Origin: Streptomyces sp. NBC_00568 | GTDB taxonomy: Bacteria; Actinomycetota; Actinomycetes; Streptomycetales; Streptomycetaceae | DNA: 64,000 bases | Assembly (NCBI RefSeq): GCF_026341855.1 | Contig: NZ_JAPENW010000001.1 | Span: 4,765,001 to 4,829,000, forward strand | Reading direction: 5' to 3' | In this document: one piece after another, positions 16,225-24,582 of the stretch | Numbering within the stretch: position 1 is the stretch's first letter | How the letters are laid out: each line of letters begins with the position of its first letter | The notes under the pieces: model-generated | What the model was told of the DNA's origin: nothing | The model's input: only the letters and a program-made list of their open reading frames with translations | The model's database searches: none | Translations under genes and position numbers: made by a program

Positions 16225-17469
16225 TTACGAACCGACCTTGCGCTTGTTCCACACGTCGAAGCCGACCGCTGCCAGCAGGACGAGACCCTTGATGACCTGC
16301 TGGTAGTCGCTGCCGATGCCGACGAGGTTCATACCGTTGTTCAGCACGCCCAGGACGAGACCACCGATGATCGCGCCGAGGACCGTGCCCACGCCGCCGC
16401 TCATCGACGCACCGCCGATGAAGGAGGCCGCGATGGCTTCGAGTTCGAAGTTCAGGCCCGCCTTCGGGGAGGCCGCGTTGAAGCGGGCCGCGAAGACCAG
16501 GCCCGCGAGTGCGGCGAGCATGCCCATGTTGAGGAAGACCAGGAAGGTGACCTTCTTGTCCTTCACACCCGACAGCTTGGCCGCCGGAAGGTTGCCGCCG
16601 ATCGCGTAGATGTGCCGGCCGATGACCGCGTTGCGCATCAGGTAGCCGAAGCCGGCGACCAGGACCCCGAGGATCAGCAGGACCACCGGAGCACCCTTGT
16701 AGCTGGCGAGCAGCATGGTGACGGTGAGCACGGCGGCGACCAGCGCGACGAGCTTGAGCAGGAAGAGGTTCTTCGGCAGGACGTCGAGCGAGAACTCCTG
16801 CTGCCGCTTGCGGTCGCGGACCTCCTGGAACACCACGAACGCGACCAGGCCGAGGCCGAGCAGCAGCGTGAGGTTGTGGTAGTTGGTGGTGGGTCCGACC
16901 TCGGGCAGGAAGCTGTTGGCGACCTTCTGCAGGCCCTCGGGGAACGGGCCGATCGTCTGGCCCTCGAGGAAGATCTCCGTCAGACCGCGGAAGGTCAGCA
17001 TGCCCGCCAGGGTCACGATGAACGACGGTATGCCGGCATACGCGATGAGGAAGCCCTGCGCCGCACCCGCCAGCGCGCCCATGGCCAGGCACAGCACCAC
17101 GGCTATGGGCCACGGTATGTCGTGGTTGACCATCAGCACGGCTCCCACCGCGCCGACGAACGCCGTCAGCGAGCCGACCGACAGGTCGATGTGGCCCGCG
17201 ATGATGACGAGCATCATGCCGATCGCGAGGATCAGGATGTAGCTGTTCTGCAGCACCAGGTTGGAGACGTTGCGCGGCAGCAGCAGGTCGCCGCCGGTCC
17301 ACACGGCGAACAGCACCACGATCAGGCCGAGGGCGAACAGCATGCCGTACTGCCGCATGTTGCGGCGCATGCCGTTCAGCATCAGCTGAAGCAGGTTCTC
17401 TCCCGTGTCCGGGCCGCTCTTGCCGGCCGGCGCCGGGGCCGGCGTCTTGGCGGTCACATCCGTGCTCAT
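16225..17469 (-). CDS. mmsB: Multiple-monosaccharide ABC transporter permease
   Basis: 414 residues with about 10 hydrophobic membrane segments and the CUT2 permease signature IIAGHIDLSVGSLTAF followed by AYAGIPSFIVTLAGMLTFRG and IGGASMSGGVGTVLGAIIGG. It is the membrane channel for monosaccharides with the ChvE-like receptor and MmsA ATPase upstream. Its ATG overlaps the mmsA stop (ATGA), so translation is coupled. MmsB/GguB homologues in other bacteria move arabinose, galactose, fucose or xylose; which sugar is used here is not shown. Confidence 0.92.
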   Translation of the reverse strand: MSTDVTAKTPAPAPAGKSGPDTGENLLQLMLNGMRRNMRQYGMLFALGLIVVLFAVWTGGDLLLPRNVSNLVLQNSYILILAIGMMLVIIAGHIDLSVGSLTAFVGAVGAVLMVNHDIPWPIAVVLCLAMGALAGAAQGFLIAYAGIPSFIVTLAGMLTFRGLTEIFLEGQTIGPFPEGLQKVANSFLPEVGPTTNYHNLTLLLGLGLVAFVVFQEVRDRKRQQEFSLDVLPKNLFLLKLVALVAAVLTVTMLLASYKGAPVVLLILGVLVAGFGYLMRNAVIGRHIYAIGGNLPAAKLSGVKDKKVTFLVFLNMGMLAALAGLVFAARFNAASPKAGLNFELEAIAASFIGGASMSGGVGTVLGAIIGGLVLGVLNNGMNLVGIGSDYQQVIKGLVLLAAVGFDVWNKRKVGS

Positions 17470-19016
17470 CGGGTTACCTCTTTGTCCTTCGTCATCTGGC
17501 GCATCAGCGTTTCCTGCGAGGCCTCCGCCCGCGAGAACTCACCCGTCAGCCGTCCTGCGGCCATCGTGTAGATGCGGTCGCACATACCGAGCAGCTCCGG
17601 CAGCTCGGAGGAGATGAAGACGACCGCCTTGCCCTCGGCCGCCAGCTTGTCGATGACCGTGTAGATCTCGAACTTGGCGCCCACGTCGATCCCGCGGGTC
17701 GGCTCGTCGAGGATCAGCACCTCGGGCCCCGCGAAGATCCACTTGCTGAGGACGACCTTCTGCTGGTTGCCGCCGGACAGCTTGCCCACCGGCTCGAAGA
17801 CGGTCGGCGCCTTGATGTTCATGGAGGTGCGGAAGCCCTCGGAGACCTGCCGCTCCTCGTGCTCGTCGACCACACCGCGCTTCGCGACCTTGTTCAGGGC
17901 ACTGAGCGTGATGTTGCGGTTGATGGTGTCGATGAGGTTGAGCCCGTAGTGCTTGCGGTCCTCGGTGACGTACGCGATCCCGTGCTTGACCGCTTCGGAC
18001 ACGGACTTCGTACGGATCTCGTTGCCGTCCCTGACCACCGTGCCGCCCGCGTACCGGCCGTAGGAGCGCCCGAAGACGCTCATCGCCAGTTCGGTACGGC
18101 CGGCGCCCATGAGTCCCGCGATGCCGACGATCTCGCCGCGCCGCACGGAGATCGACACGTCGTCGACCACCTTGCGCTGCTGGTCGATCGGGTGGAACAC
18201 GGTCCAGTCGCGGATCTCCAGGGCGGGAGCGGCGCCCGCCTCCGGCTCGTGCGGCGTCCGCTCCGGGAAGCGGTGCTCGAGGTCGCGGCCGACCATGCCG
18301 CTGATGATCCGGTCCTCGGTGGTCTCCGGGGCCTTCACGTCGAGCGTCTCGATCGTCCGCCCGTCGCGCAGGATGGTCACCGAGTCCGCGACCCGTTCGA
18401 TCTCGTTCAGCTTGTGGGAGATGATGATCGAGGTGATGCCCTGGGCCTTCAGCTCCAGGATGAGATCGAGGAGTTTGCCGCTGTCCTCGTCGTTCAGGGC
18501 GGCCGTCGGCTCATCCAGGATGAGCAGCTTCACCTTCTTCGACAGCGCCTTCGCGATCTCGACGAGCTGCTGCTTGCCCACGCCGATGTCGGCGACGCGG
18601 GTCTGCGGGTTCTCGTCGAGCCCGACCCGCCGCAGCAGCTCGGCGGCGTGCCGCAGCGTCTCGGGCCAGCTGATGAGCCCGCGCGTGGCGTGCTCGTTGC
18701 CGAGGAAGATGTTCTCCGCGATGGAGAGGTAGGGCACCAGGGCCAGTTCCTGGTGGATGATCACGATGCCGTGATGCTCACTGGCCCTGATGTCCTTGAA
18801 GGAGCAGACCTCCCCCTCGAAGAGGATGTCCCCCTCGTAACTGCCGCTCGGGTGAACGCCGGAGAGGACCTTCATGAGGGTCGACTTGCCGGCGCCGTTC
18901 TCGCCGCAGATGGCGTGGACCTCGCCCTGCTGGACGGTCAGAGTGACGTCCGAGAGCGCCTTGACACCGGGAAAGGTCTTGACGATCGAGCGCATTTCCA
19001 GGACGGGTCCCGCCAT
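17466..19016 (-). CDS. mmsA: Multiple-monosaccharide ABC transporter ATP-binding protein
   Basis: 516 residues with two ABC domains, as usual for CUT2 importers. Domain 1 has Walker A GENGAGKST, signature-like IGVGKQQLVEIAKAL and Walker B LLILDEPTAAL. Domain 2 has a degenerate Walker A GLMGAGRTE, a clear LSGGNQQKVVLSKWI signature and VLILDEPTRGIDVG. ATG 19016 is chosen because GGAAGG lies 8 bp upstream; the more upstream TTG (19031) lacks a ribosome site. It energises uptake with MmsB and the receptor encoded 32 bp before it. Confidence 0.93.
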   Translation of the reverse strand: MAGPVLEMRSIVKTFPGVKALSDVTLTVQQGEVHAICGENGAGKSTLMKVLSGVHPSGSYEGDILFEGEVCSFKDIRASEHHGIVIIHQELALVPYLSIAENIFLGNEHATRGLISWPETLRHAAELLRRVGLDENPQTRVADIGVGKQQLVEIAKALSKKVKLLILDEPTAALNDEDSGKLLDLILELKAQGITSIIISHKLNEIERVADSVTILRDGRTIETLDVKAPETTEDRIISGMVGRDLEHRFPERTPHEPEAGAAPALEIRDWTVFHPIDQQRKVVDDVSISVRRGEIVGIAGLMGAGRTELAMSVFGRSYGRYAGGTVVRDGNEIRTKSVSEAVKHGIAYVTEDRKHYGLNLIDTINRNITLSALNKVAKRGVVDEHEERQVSEGFRTSMNIKAPTVFEPVGKLSGGNQQKVVLSKWIFAGPEVLILDEPTRGIDVGAKFEIYTVIDKLAAEGKAVVFISSELPELLGMCDRIYTMAAGRLTGEFSRAEASQETLMRQMTKDKEVTR

Positions 19017-19048
19017 GGTCGTGCCTTCCAATCACTAGGGGGTGGCGG

Positions 19049-20161
19049 TTACTTGAGGTCGCTGTCCTTGTAGTAGCCCGTGGCGACGAGCTCCTTCTCG
19101 TAGTTGCTCTTGTCGACGCTGACCGGCTGCAGCAGGTAGGCGGGGATCACCTTGGTGCCGTTGTCGTACGTCTTGTCGTCGTTGATCTCGGGCTTCTTGC
19201 CCTTGAGCGCGGCGTCGACCATGTTCCCGGCGACCTTCGCGAGCTGGCGGGTGTCCTTGTAGACGGTCATCGTCTGCTCGTCCGCGATGATCGACTTCAC
19301 CGACGCGAGCTCGGCGTCCTGGCCGGTGACGACCGGCAGCGGCTTGCTCTTGGAGCCGTAGTCGTCCGACTTCAGCGCGGAGAGGATGCCGATGGAGATG
19401 CCGTCGTAGGGCGAGAGCACGGCGTCGACCCGGGCGCTCTTGTACGAGGAGGTCAGGATGTCGTCCATGCGCTTCTGGGCGGTGCCGCCGTCCCAGCGCA
19501 GGGTGGTGACCTGGTTCAGCGCGGTCTGGCCGGACTTGACGACGAGCTGCTTCTTGTCGATGTACGGCTGCAGGACCTTCATCGCGCCGCCGAAGAAGTA
19601 CTTCGTGTTGTTGTCGTCGTTCGAGCCGGCGAAGAGCTCGACGTTGAACGGGCCCTTCTTGGAGCCGTCCGCGAGACCGAGCTTCTGCAGGATGTAGTTG
19701 CCCTGGAGCTCGCCGACCTTCGAGTTGTCGAAGGACGCGTAGTAGTCGACGTTCTTCGTGCCGAGGATCAGGCGGTCGTAGGAGATGACCGGGATCTTCG
19801 CGTCGGCGGCCTGCTGGAGCACGTTGTTCATCGACTTGTTGTCGATGGCCGCGATGATCAGGGCCTTCACACCCTGCGTGATCATGTTCTCGATCTGCGA
19901 GACCTGCTGGTCCGGGTCGTCCTCACCGAACGCGAGCTTGGTCTTGTAGCCCTTGGCCTCAAGGTCCTTGACCACGTTGTTGCCGTCGCCGATCCAGCGC
20001 TCGGAGGACTTCGTCGGCATCGAGATGCCGATCGTGGCGCCCTTGGTGTCCCCCGACTTGTCCTTGCTGCCGCCGTCGCTGTTCTGGCCGCAGGCGGACA
20101 GGGCGAGGGCGAGGGAGGCTGCTCCGGCTATGGCGGTGAGGGCGGCTCTGCGGTTACGCAT
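19049..20161 (-). CDS. chvE: Monosaccharide-binding lipoprotein of the CUT2 transporter (ChvE-like)
   Basis: 370 residues. The signal peptide ends in the lipobox LALSACGQ, so it is lipid-anchored outside the membrane. The mature protein is a periplasmic-binding fold of the ChvE/XylF type: IGISMPTKSSERWIGDG, QIENMITQGVKALIIAAID, PVISYDRLI and PVVTGQDAELASVKSI. It delivers aldoses to the MmsA/MmsB importer. ATG 20161 is preferred with AAGGA about 9 bp upstream, though two more ATGs lie just before it. Between it and the TIM-barrel gene are 140 bp with no hairpin, so read-through is likely. Confidence 0.9.
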   Translation of the reverse strand: MRNRRAALTAIAGAASLALALSACGQNSDGGSKDKSGDTKGATIGISMPTKSSERWIGDGNNVVKDLEAKGYKTKLAFGEDDPDQQVSQIENMITQGVKALIIAAIDNKSMNNVLQQAADAKIPVISYDRLILGTKNVDYYASFDNSKVGELQGNYILQKLGLADGSKKGPFNVELFAGSNDDNNTKYFFGGAMKVLQPYIDKKQLVVKSGQTALNQVTTLRWDGGTAQKRMDDILTSSYKSARVDAVLSPYDGISIGILSALKSDDYGSKSKPLPVVTGQDAELASVKSIIADEQTMTVYKDTRQLAKVAGNMVDAALKGKKPEINDDKTYDNGTKVIPAYLLQPVSVDKSNYEKELVATGYYKDSDLK

Positions 20162-20301
20162 GATCATCATCCTTGATGTCTTGGACCGGGCTCGGTCTCG
20201 CGGAACTCGAACGCTCCGGGAGGGTGGAGAGGGAAGGCTGAGAAGGTGTGTTGGATTGTGCGCGACTGTGTCGGCTTGTGTGAAGGGGGTTTGTGCGAAC
20301 G

Positions 20302-21270
20302 TTATGAGGGAGTGTCGAACCGTGTGAGCGCCCCGGGCAGGCGGCTGCCGAGCGGCGCCATGTCGCCGTCCGCTCCGTGCCGCGCGAGGAGGTCCAGGGC
20401 GAGCCGGCCGCGCCGCACTCTCTCCCGGGCCGTGCTCAGGGTCAGGTCCCGCAGATGGTGGCCGTACGGGTATATCCCGGGGGTCTTGGACAGCCCGAAC
20501 TTCAGATAGAGCGGTGCGCCGCGCCTGATCAGCTCGGCGACCTCGTACATCCGCACGTACCCGCCGAGATCGTCGGGGGCCTCGATGTACATGTCCATGG
20601 GGGCGGCGGAGACCCGCCGGATCTCGGTGAGGTGATCGAGCGTCAGATCGCTCGGCACGTTCACCGAGTCGGCGCCGAGGTTCTCGTACACGGCGTACGA
20701 GGCCGGATTGACCGGACCGATCAGCGCCGAGACCTTGAGGGTGGTGTCGGCCGGGATGATCCCGGTGGCCCGTGCCCGGTGCAGCGTCCACAGCACGCCC
20801 TCGTCCGCGACGAGCAGGCACTTGACGCCCAGCTCCGTCGCCCGGACGGCGTCCTCGACACAGCCGGCCACCGCGTCGTGGCCGCGGGCGCGCAGCCCGC
20901 CGCCGCGCGAGTCGGTACGGACCGAGGCGCCGATGTCCCAGGTGCCGCGCGGGCCGGTGAACAGGCAGAGCTCGATGTCGCGTTCACCGGTGGCCTCGAC
21001 CATCTCGGTGATCTCGGCGTCGGTCAGCATCCAGACACCGCTGCCCTGACTGATCCGGTGGATCGGCACGTCGAGCCGCGAGGACTCCTTGAGGACCACG
21101 GCGAGCGCCTCGGGCCCCTCCACGGAGGGAACCTCGGTGCGCCAGCGACCGCCTCCGGGGAAGGTGTGCGGCGAGGCGTCGGCGGGGGAGAGGGCGGGCG
21201 CGCCCAGGCCGAGCGCGGCGAGTGCCTGCTCACCGGGTCGACGGGCTGCCTTAGGGGAGGCGTCGGTCAC
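20302..21270 (-). CDS. Uncharacterised TIM-barrel protein, U32-peptidase-like
   Basis: 322 residues, no signal peptide. Repeated beta-alpha units (ELCLFTGPRGTWDI, GVKCLLVADEGVLWTLHRAR, ADSVNVPSDLTLDHL, PMDMYIEAPDDLGGYVRMYE, PLYLKFGLSKTPGIYPYGHH) suggest a TIM barrel resembling the U32 peptidase family, but I cannot see a catalytic set for it. GTG 21270 has GAAGGAC 6 bp upstream and an IclR box 13 bp upstream. It stands between a sugar dehydrogenase/dehydratase pair and the sugar importer and has its own operator, so it probably acts on the same sugar or its acid. The reaction is unknown and I do not assign one. Confidence 0.75.
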   Translation of the reverse strand: MTDASPKAARRPGEQALAALGLGAPALSPADASPHTFPGGGRWRTEVPSVEGPEALAVVLKESSRLDVPIHRISQGSGVWMLTDAEITEMVEATGERDIELCLFTGPRGTWDIGASVRTDSRGGGLRARGHDAVAGCVEDAVRATELGVKCLLVADEGVLWTLHRARATGIIPADTTLKVSALIGPVNPASYAVYENLGADSVNVPSDLTLDHLTEIRRVSAAPMDMYIEAPDDLGGYVRMYEVAELIRRGAPLYLKFGLSKTPGIYPYGHHLRDLTLSTARERVRRGRLALDLLARHGADGDMAPLGSRLPGALTRFDTPS

Positions 21271-21283
21271 GAGCTGTCCTTCA

Positions 21284-21300
21284 TGTTCGATATTTCGGGC
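21284..21300 (-). promoter_or_regulatory. Candidate IclR operator, copy C
   Basis: Read on the minus strand the element is CGAAATATCGAACA (21284-21297), matching copies A, B and D at 13 of 14 positions, just upstream of the TIM-barrel gene's ribosome site. It marks an internal promoter/operator inside the leftward block. Confidence 0.6.
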
Positions 21301-21334
21301 AAGGTTCGCGGCTATGGGTGTGCGGGGGCCCGGA

Positions 21335-21377
21335 GTACGCCGGTACGGAGCCGTCAGGGATCCCCGTACCGGCGTAC
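21335..21377 (-). terminator. Hairpin after the sugar dehydrogenase gene
   Basis: GTACGCCGGTACGG (21335-21348) and CCGTACCGGCGTAC (21364-21377) form a perfect 14-bp stem, 15 bp past the dehydrogenase stop and before operator C. It separates the dehydratase-dehydrogenase unit from the TIM-barrel-transporter unit. Confidence 0.7.
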
Positions 21378-21391
21378 GGCTCGGGTGGCGG

Positions 21392-22396
21392 TCACGGCTT
21401 CAGCAGGACCTTTCCGACCTTGGGATCACCGGACCCCACCAGCTCGATGGCCTCCGCGAAGGAGGCGAGCGGCAGCTCGTGCGTCACCAGCGGCGACGGG
21501 TTCAGCAGACCGGCCCCGAACACCCGCACCGTGTGCGCCCAGGCCTCCGGCGGCGCCCCGAACACGGTGTGCACCTCCAGCTGCCGTACGACGAGATCGG
21601 TCGGGTCGAGCCCCTCGGCGCCCGGCGCCGGGATCCCCGTGAGGACCAGGCGTCCGCCGCGCCGCAGCAGGGAGGCGGCGGTGCGCGCGGCGGACGCGGA
21701 CCCGGCGGTCTCGATCACGACGTCGAAGTCGTCGGGCAGTTCCTGGTCCCTGGTACGGAAGTCGGTGGCGCCGAAGTCCTTCGACAGCGCGGCCCGGTCC
21801 GGGCGGGTGCCGACCACGAGCAGTTCGGCCGGGGAACCCGCCTTCAGGAACTGCACGGCGAACATGCCGAGCGTTCCGGTGCCCACCACGGCCACGCGCT
21901 CCCCGGGCCGCGCGTTCGCCTTGAGCGCGGCGGCCGCGATGCAGGCGGCCGGTTCGAGCAGGGCGGCGGCGGTCAGATCGGCGTCGTCGGGCAGGACGTG
22001 GAGCAGTCGCGCCGGGAGCGTCAGCGTGCTCGCCATCGCGCCGGGCTGGGTGAAGCCGGTCTCCTCGTACCCGGCCGTGCACAACGTTGTCTCGCCCGCG
22101 TGGCAACGGTCGCAGACCTGGCAGTTGCGGAAGCCCTCACCGACGACCTTGCGGCCGACCAGCGTCCCGGGGACACCGGCGCCGACCTCCTCGACGGTCC
22201 CGGACCACTCGTGACCCGGGGTCAGGGGGTAGCGGACGTACCCCTCGGGCCGGTTGCCCTGGTAGACCTCGCGGTCGCTGCCGCAGATGCCGACCGCGTG
22301 CACCCGCACGAGCGCCTCGCCCGCCGACGGCCGCCGCGGCTCGTGCGCGGTCAGCCGGTGCTCGCCCGGCCCCTCGACGACGACCGCGGTGCTCAC
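21392..22396 (-). CDS. Zinc-dependent sugar/alcohol dehydrogenase
   Basis: 334 residues of the medium-chain dehydrogenase superfamily. Catalytic zinc ligands are in VGICGSD and PGHEWSG; the structural zinc site is the four-Cys cluster NCQVCDRCHAGETTLC; the Rossmann motif is VVGTGTLGMFAVQF. It oxidises a sugar or polyol with NAD(P). GTG 22396 overlaps the dehydratase stop (GTGA), which defines the start and shows coupling. In context it probably oxidises the imported aldose to its lactone, the substrate for the SMP-30 lactonase at 2789; this role is inferred. Confidence 0.88.
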   Translation of the reverse strand: MSTAVVVEGPGEHRLTAHEPRRPSAGEALVRVHAVGICGSDREVYQGNRPEGYVRYPLTPGHEWSGTVEEVGAGVPGTLVGRKVVGEGFRNCQVCDRCHAGETTLCTAGYEETGFTQPGAMASTLTLPARLLHVLPDDADLTAAALLEPAACIAAAALKANARPGERVAVVGTGTLGMFAVQFLKAGSPAELLVVGTRPDRAALSKDFGATDFRTRDQELPDDFDVVIETAGSASAARTAASLLRRGGRLVLTGIPAPGAEGLDPTDLVVRQLEVHTVFGAPPEAWAHTVRVFGAGLLNPSPLVTHELPLASFAEAIELVGSGDPKVGKVLLKP

Positions 22397-23550
22397 TGGG
22401 CCCCCTTGGGCTTGCGCTGCTCCCAGCCGTCGGCCCACAGGTCGAACCGCGCCTGCTGCTGCGGGAACTCGGCCGCCGCGTCGACGTCCAGCTCGACGCC
22501 GAGACCGGGCTCGTGGGACAGCTGGAAGTAGCCGTCGACGACCTGCGGGGCGCCCTTCACGACCTTCTTGATCTCCGCGTCCGCGAAGTCGTTGAAGTGC
22601 TCCAGGATCTTGAAGTTCGGCGAGGTGAAGCCGACCTGGAGGGAGGCGGCGGTCAGGACCGGGCCGCCGACGTTGTGCGGCGCGACCAGGACGTAGTGGG
22701 CCTCAGCGGTGGCGGCGAGCTTCCGGGTCTCCCAGATGCCGCCGATGTGGCCGACGTCGGGCTGGATGATGTCGACCGCCTGGCTCTCGAAGAGCTCGCG
22801 GAACTCGATGCGGTCGTGGATCCGCTCACCCGTGGCGACCGGGATGTCGACCTTGGCGGCCACCTTCTCCAGCGCCTTGAGGTTCTCCGGCGGCACCGGC
22901 TCCTCCAGCCACGCGGGCTTGAAGGGTGCGAGCTCGTGGGCGAGCCGGACGGCGGTGGACGGCGAGAAGCGGCCGTGCATCTCCAGCATCAGCTCGGTGT
23001 CGGGCCCGATCGCGTCGCGCACCGCCTCGATGAGCGACACCGAGTAGAGAGTGGCCTCGTGGTCGAGCTCGAAGTGGCCGGTGCCGAAGGGGTCGATCTT
23101 GAGGGCCTTGTAGCCCCGCGCGACGACCTCCTGCGCGGCCTTGTGGTAGGCCTCCGGTGTCCGTTCGGTGGTGTACCACCCGTTGGCGTACGCCTTGACC
23201 TTGTCGGTCACCTTGCCGCCGAGAAGCTGCCAGACCGGCACCCCGAGCGCCTTGCCCTTGATGTCCCAGCAGGCCATCTCGATGACCGCGATGCCGGACA
23301 TCACGATCTCGCCGGCGCGCCCGTAGTCGCCGTACTTCATCCGGCGGACCAGGTCCTCGACAGCGAACGGGTCCGAGCCGAGAATATGGTTGGCCTGCGC
23401 CTCGTGCAGATAGCCGATGAGCGCGTCGGTGTGGCCCAGCATGCGAGTCTCGCCGACTCCGGTGATGCCCTCGTCGGTGTGCACCTGGACGTAGGTCAGG
23501 TTCCGCCAGGGTGTCCCGACCACGTGTGTGGTGATTCCCGTGATGCGCAC
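22393..23550 (-). CDS. Enolase-superfamily sugar-acid dehydratase (galactonate/gluconate type)
   Basis: 385 residues, mandelate-racemase/enolase superfamily. The second-half barrel shows YKALKIDPFG with catalytic Lys, metal ligands in LMLEMHGRF, WLEEPVPPEN and ATGERIHDR, and a late LVAPHNVGGP His region. The layout ANGWY...GYKALKIDPFG...EMHGRF closely resembles archaeal gluconate/galactonate dehydratase as I recall it, so an aldonate is likely dehydrated to a 2-keto-3-deoxy acid. It could instead act on arabinonate or fuconate. GTG 23550 has AGGGGG about 8 bp upstream. It is the first gene of the block and has operator D 26 bp before it. Confidence 0.88.
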   Translation of the reverse strand: MRITGITTHVVGTPWRNLTYVQVHTDEGITGVGETRMLGHTDALIGYLHEAQANHILGSDPFAVEDLVRRMKYGDYGRAGEIVMSGIAVIEMACWDIKGKALGVPVWQLLGGKVTDKVKAYANGWYTTERTPEAYHKAAQEVVARGYKALKIDPFGTGHFELDHEATLYSVSLIEAVRDAIGPDTELMLEMHGRFSPSTAVRLAHELAPFKPAWLEEPVPPENLKALEKVAAKVDIPVATGERIHDRIEFRELFESQAVDIIQPDVGHIGGIWETRKLAATAEAHYVLVAPHNVGGPVLTAASLQVGFTSPNFKILEHFNDFADAEIKKVVKGAPQVVDGYFQLSHEPGLGVELDVDAAAEFPQQQARFDLWADGWEQRKPKGAQ

Positions 23551-23576
23551 GGCAGATGCCCCCTGTGCTTCAGCTC

Positions 23577-23607
23577 TGTTCGAAATTTCGTCACACGTTC
23601 GAAATGC
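23577..23607 (-). promoter_or_regulatory. Candidate IclR operator, copy D with extra half-site
   Basis: On the minus strand CGAAATTTCGAACA (23577-23590) is the best match to the consensus. A second half-site, GTTCGAAAT on the plus strand (23597-23605), lies 6 bp further upstream, suggesting two dimers bind in tandem. Confidence 0.65.
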
Positions 23608-23802
23608 TGGCGTGACAGTAAGGACGCGGCCCCGCGAGTGTCAATGGGTCGGGCGCATAACGGTTTCGATGAGATGGGCGCAGGATGGCGGGGAATGTTC
23701 GGGGGTGTCTCTATCTGCCGTACCGGAACCTGGGATTCCGCACAGAACATTCACAACTGCGCCTAGGAACGTTACCCGCGGCGAACTTAGTCTTCCCGCG
23801 TC

Positions 23803-24582
23803 ATGGACTACTGCCACGTGTGCCGCAGGCACCTCAACGGCGCCCTCGCCTGTCCTGGGTGCGGCACTCCGGTCGAAGAACTCGACGCGGATGCGGAGGA
23901 CACCGACGCGCGCCCCGAGGCGGGCGCCGACGCCGACGCGTACGACGGCGGGGGCGACGGCGGGGACGACGACGAGGTGCGCTCCGGACGGGCCGCCGAC
24001 CGGCGGCGTGGCCGGAACCGCGACCGGGACGCCGGGAGCCCGGGCGGCCCGCAGGGCCCGGCGGCTCCGGCCGGCACCAGCCGGCGCGACCGCAAGGCCG
24101 CCGCGCACCGCCGGCGCCGTCGCCGCACCCTGTTCGTCGCGGTGGGCTTCGTCCTCGCGGCCGCCGGTCTGAGTCTCGCCGAACTCGGCGTCGACGCACC
24201 CGGGTTGGGCCCCAGTCCCGCCGTGGCCGGAGGCGAGTCGCCGGACGGTTCCGCCTCGGCGAAGGCGACCGCCCACGTGAAGAAGAACCCGTCCGACCGC
24301 GGCAGCGCGTCGGCCGACGGTACGCCCGACGCCTCGGCGTCGCCCTCCGGTTCCGCCTCCGCCTCCCCCTCCGTGTCAGCCTCGGCGACGAGCGAGAAGA
24401 GTGCCGGCGGCGAACGGTCGGCGACCGCGGGTACGCTCCCGGGCCACTTCACCTCGGCCCCGGCGGTCTCCTCTCCTCCCCGGACGTCGGCACCCGCCAC
24501 AGCGGCACCGACGACCTCGGCCCCCGGATCGGACCCCTCACCGTCGGAGACGTGCGACCGCTTCCTGTGGTGGTGCAGCTGA
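23803..24582 (+). CDS. SCO2400-family protein, zinc ribbon with membrane helix
   Basis: 259 residues. The N terminus carries a four-cysteine zinc ribbon (CHVCRRHLNGALACPGCG, residues 4-21), then an acidic Asp/Gly-rich linker, a very basic run of Arg before a single membrane helix (about 109-127), and an extracellular Ser/Ala/Thr/Pro-rich tail ending in CDRFLWWC. This order is that of the Streptomyces SCO2400 family, of unknown function. The ATG at 23803 starts directly at the zinc ribbon. It is divergent from the dehydratase gene and its 250-bp upstream region includes operator D. Confidence 0.85.
   Translation: MDYCHVCRRHLNGALACPGCGTPVEELDADAEDTDARPEAGADADAYDGGGDGGDDDEVRSGRAADRRRGRNRDRDAGSPGGPQGPAAPAGTSRRDRKAAAHRRRRRRTLFVAVGFVLAAAGLSLAELGVDAPGLGPSPAVAGGESPDGSASAKATAHVKKNPSDRGSASADGTPDASASPSGSASASPSVSASATSEKSAGGERSATAGTLPGHFTSAPAVSSPPRTSAPATAAPTTSAPGSDPSPSETCDRFLWWCS

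Noticed and set aside
20162..20301. Search for a fifth IclR box before the ChvE-like gene
   Set aside because: Only GCGAAC-type fragments occur; no match to CGAAATNTCGAACA, so the gene probably relies on read-through from the TIM-barrel promoter.
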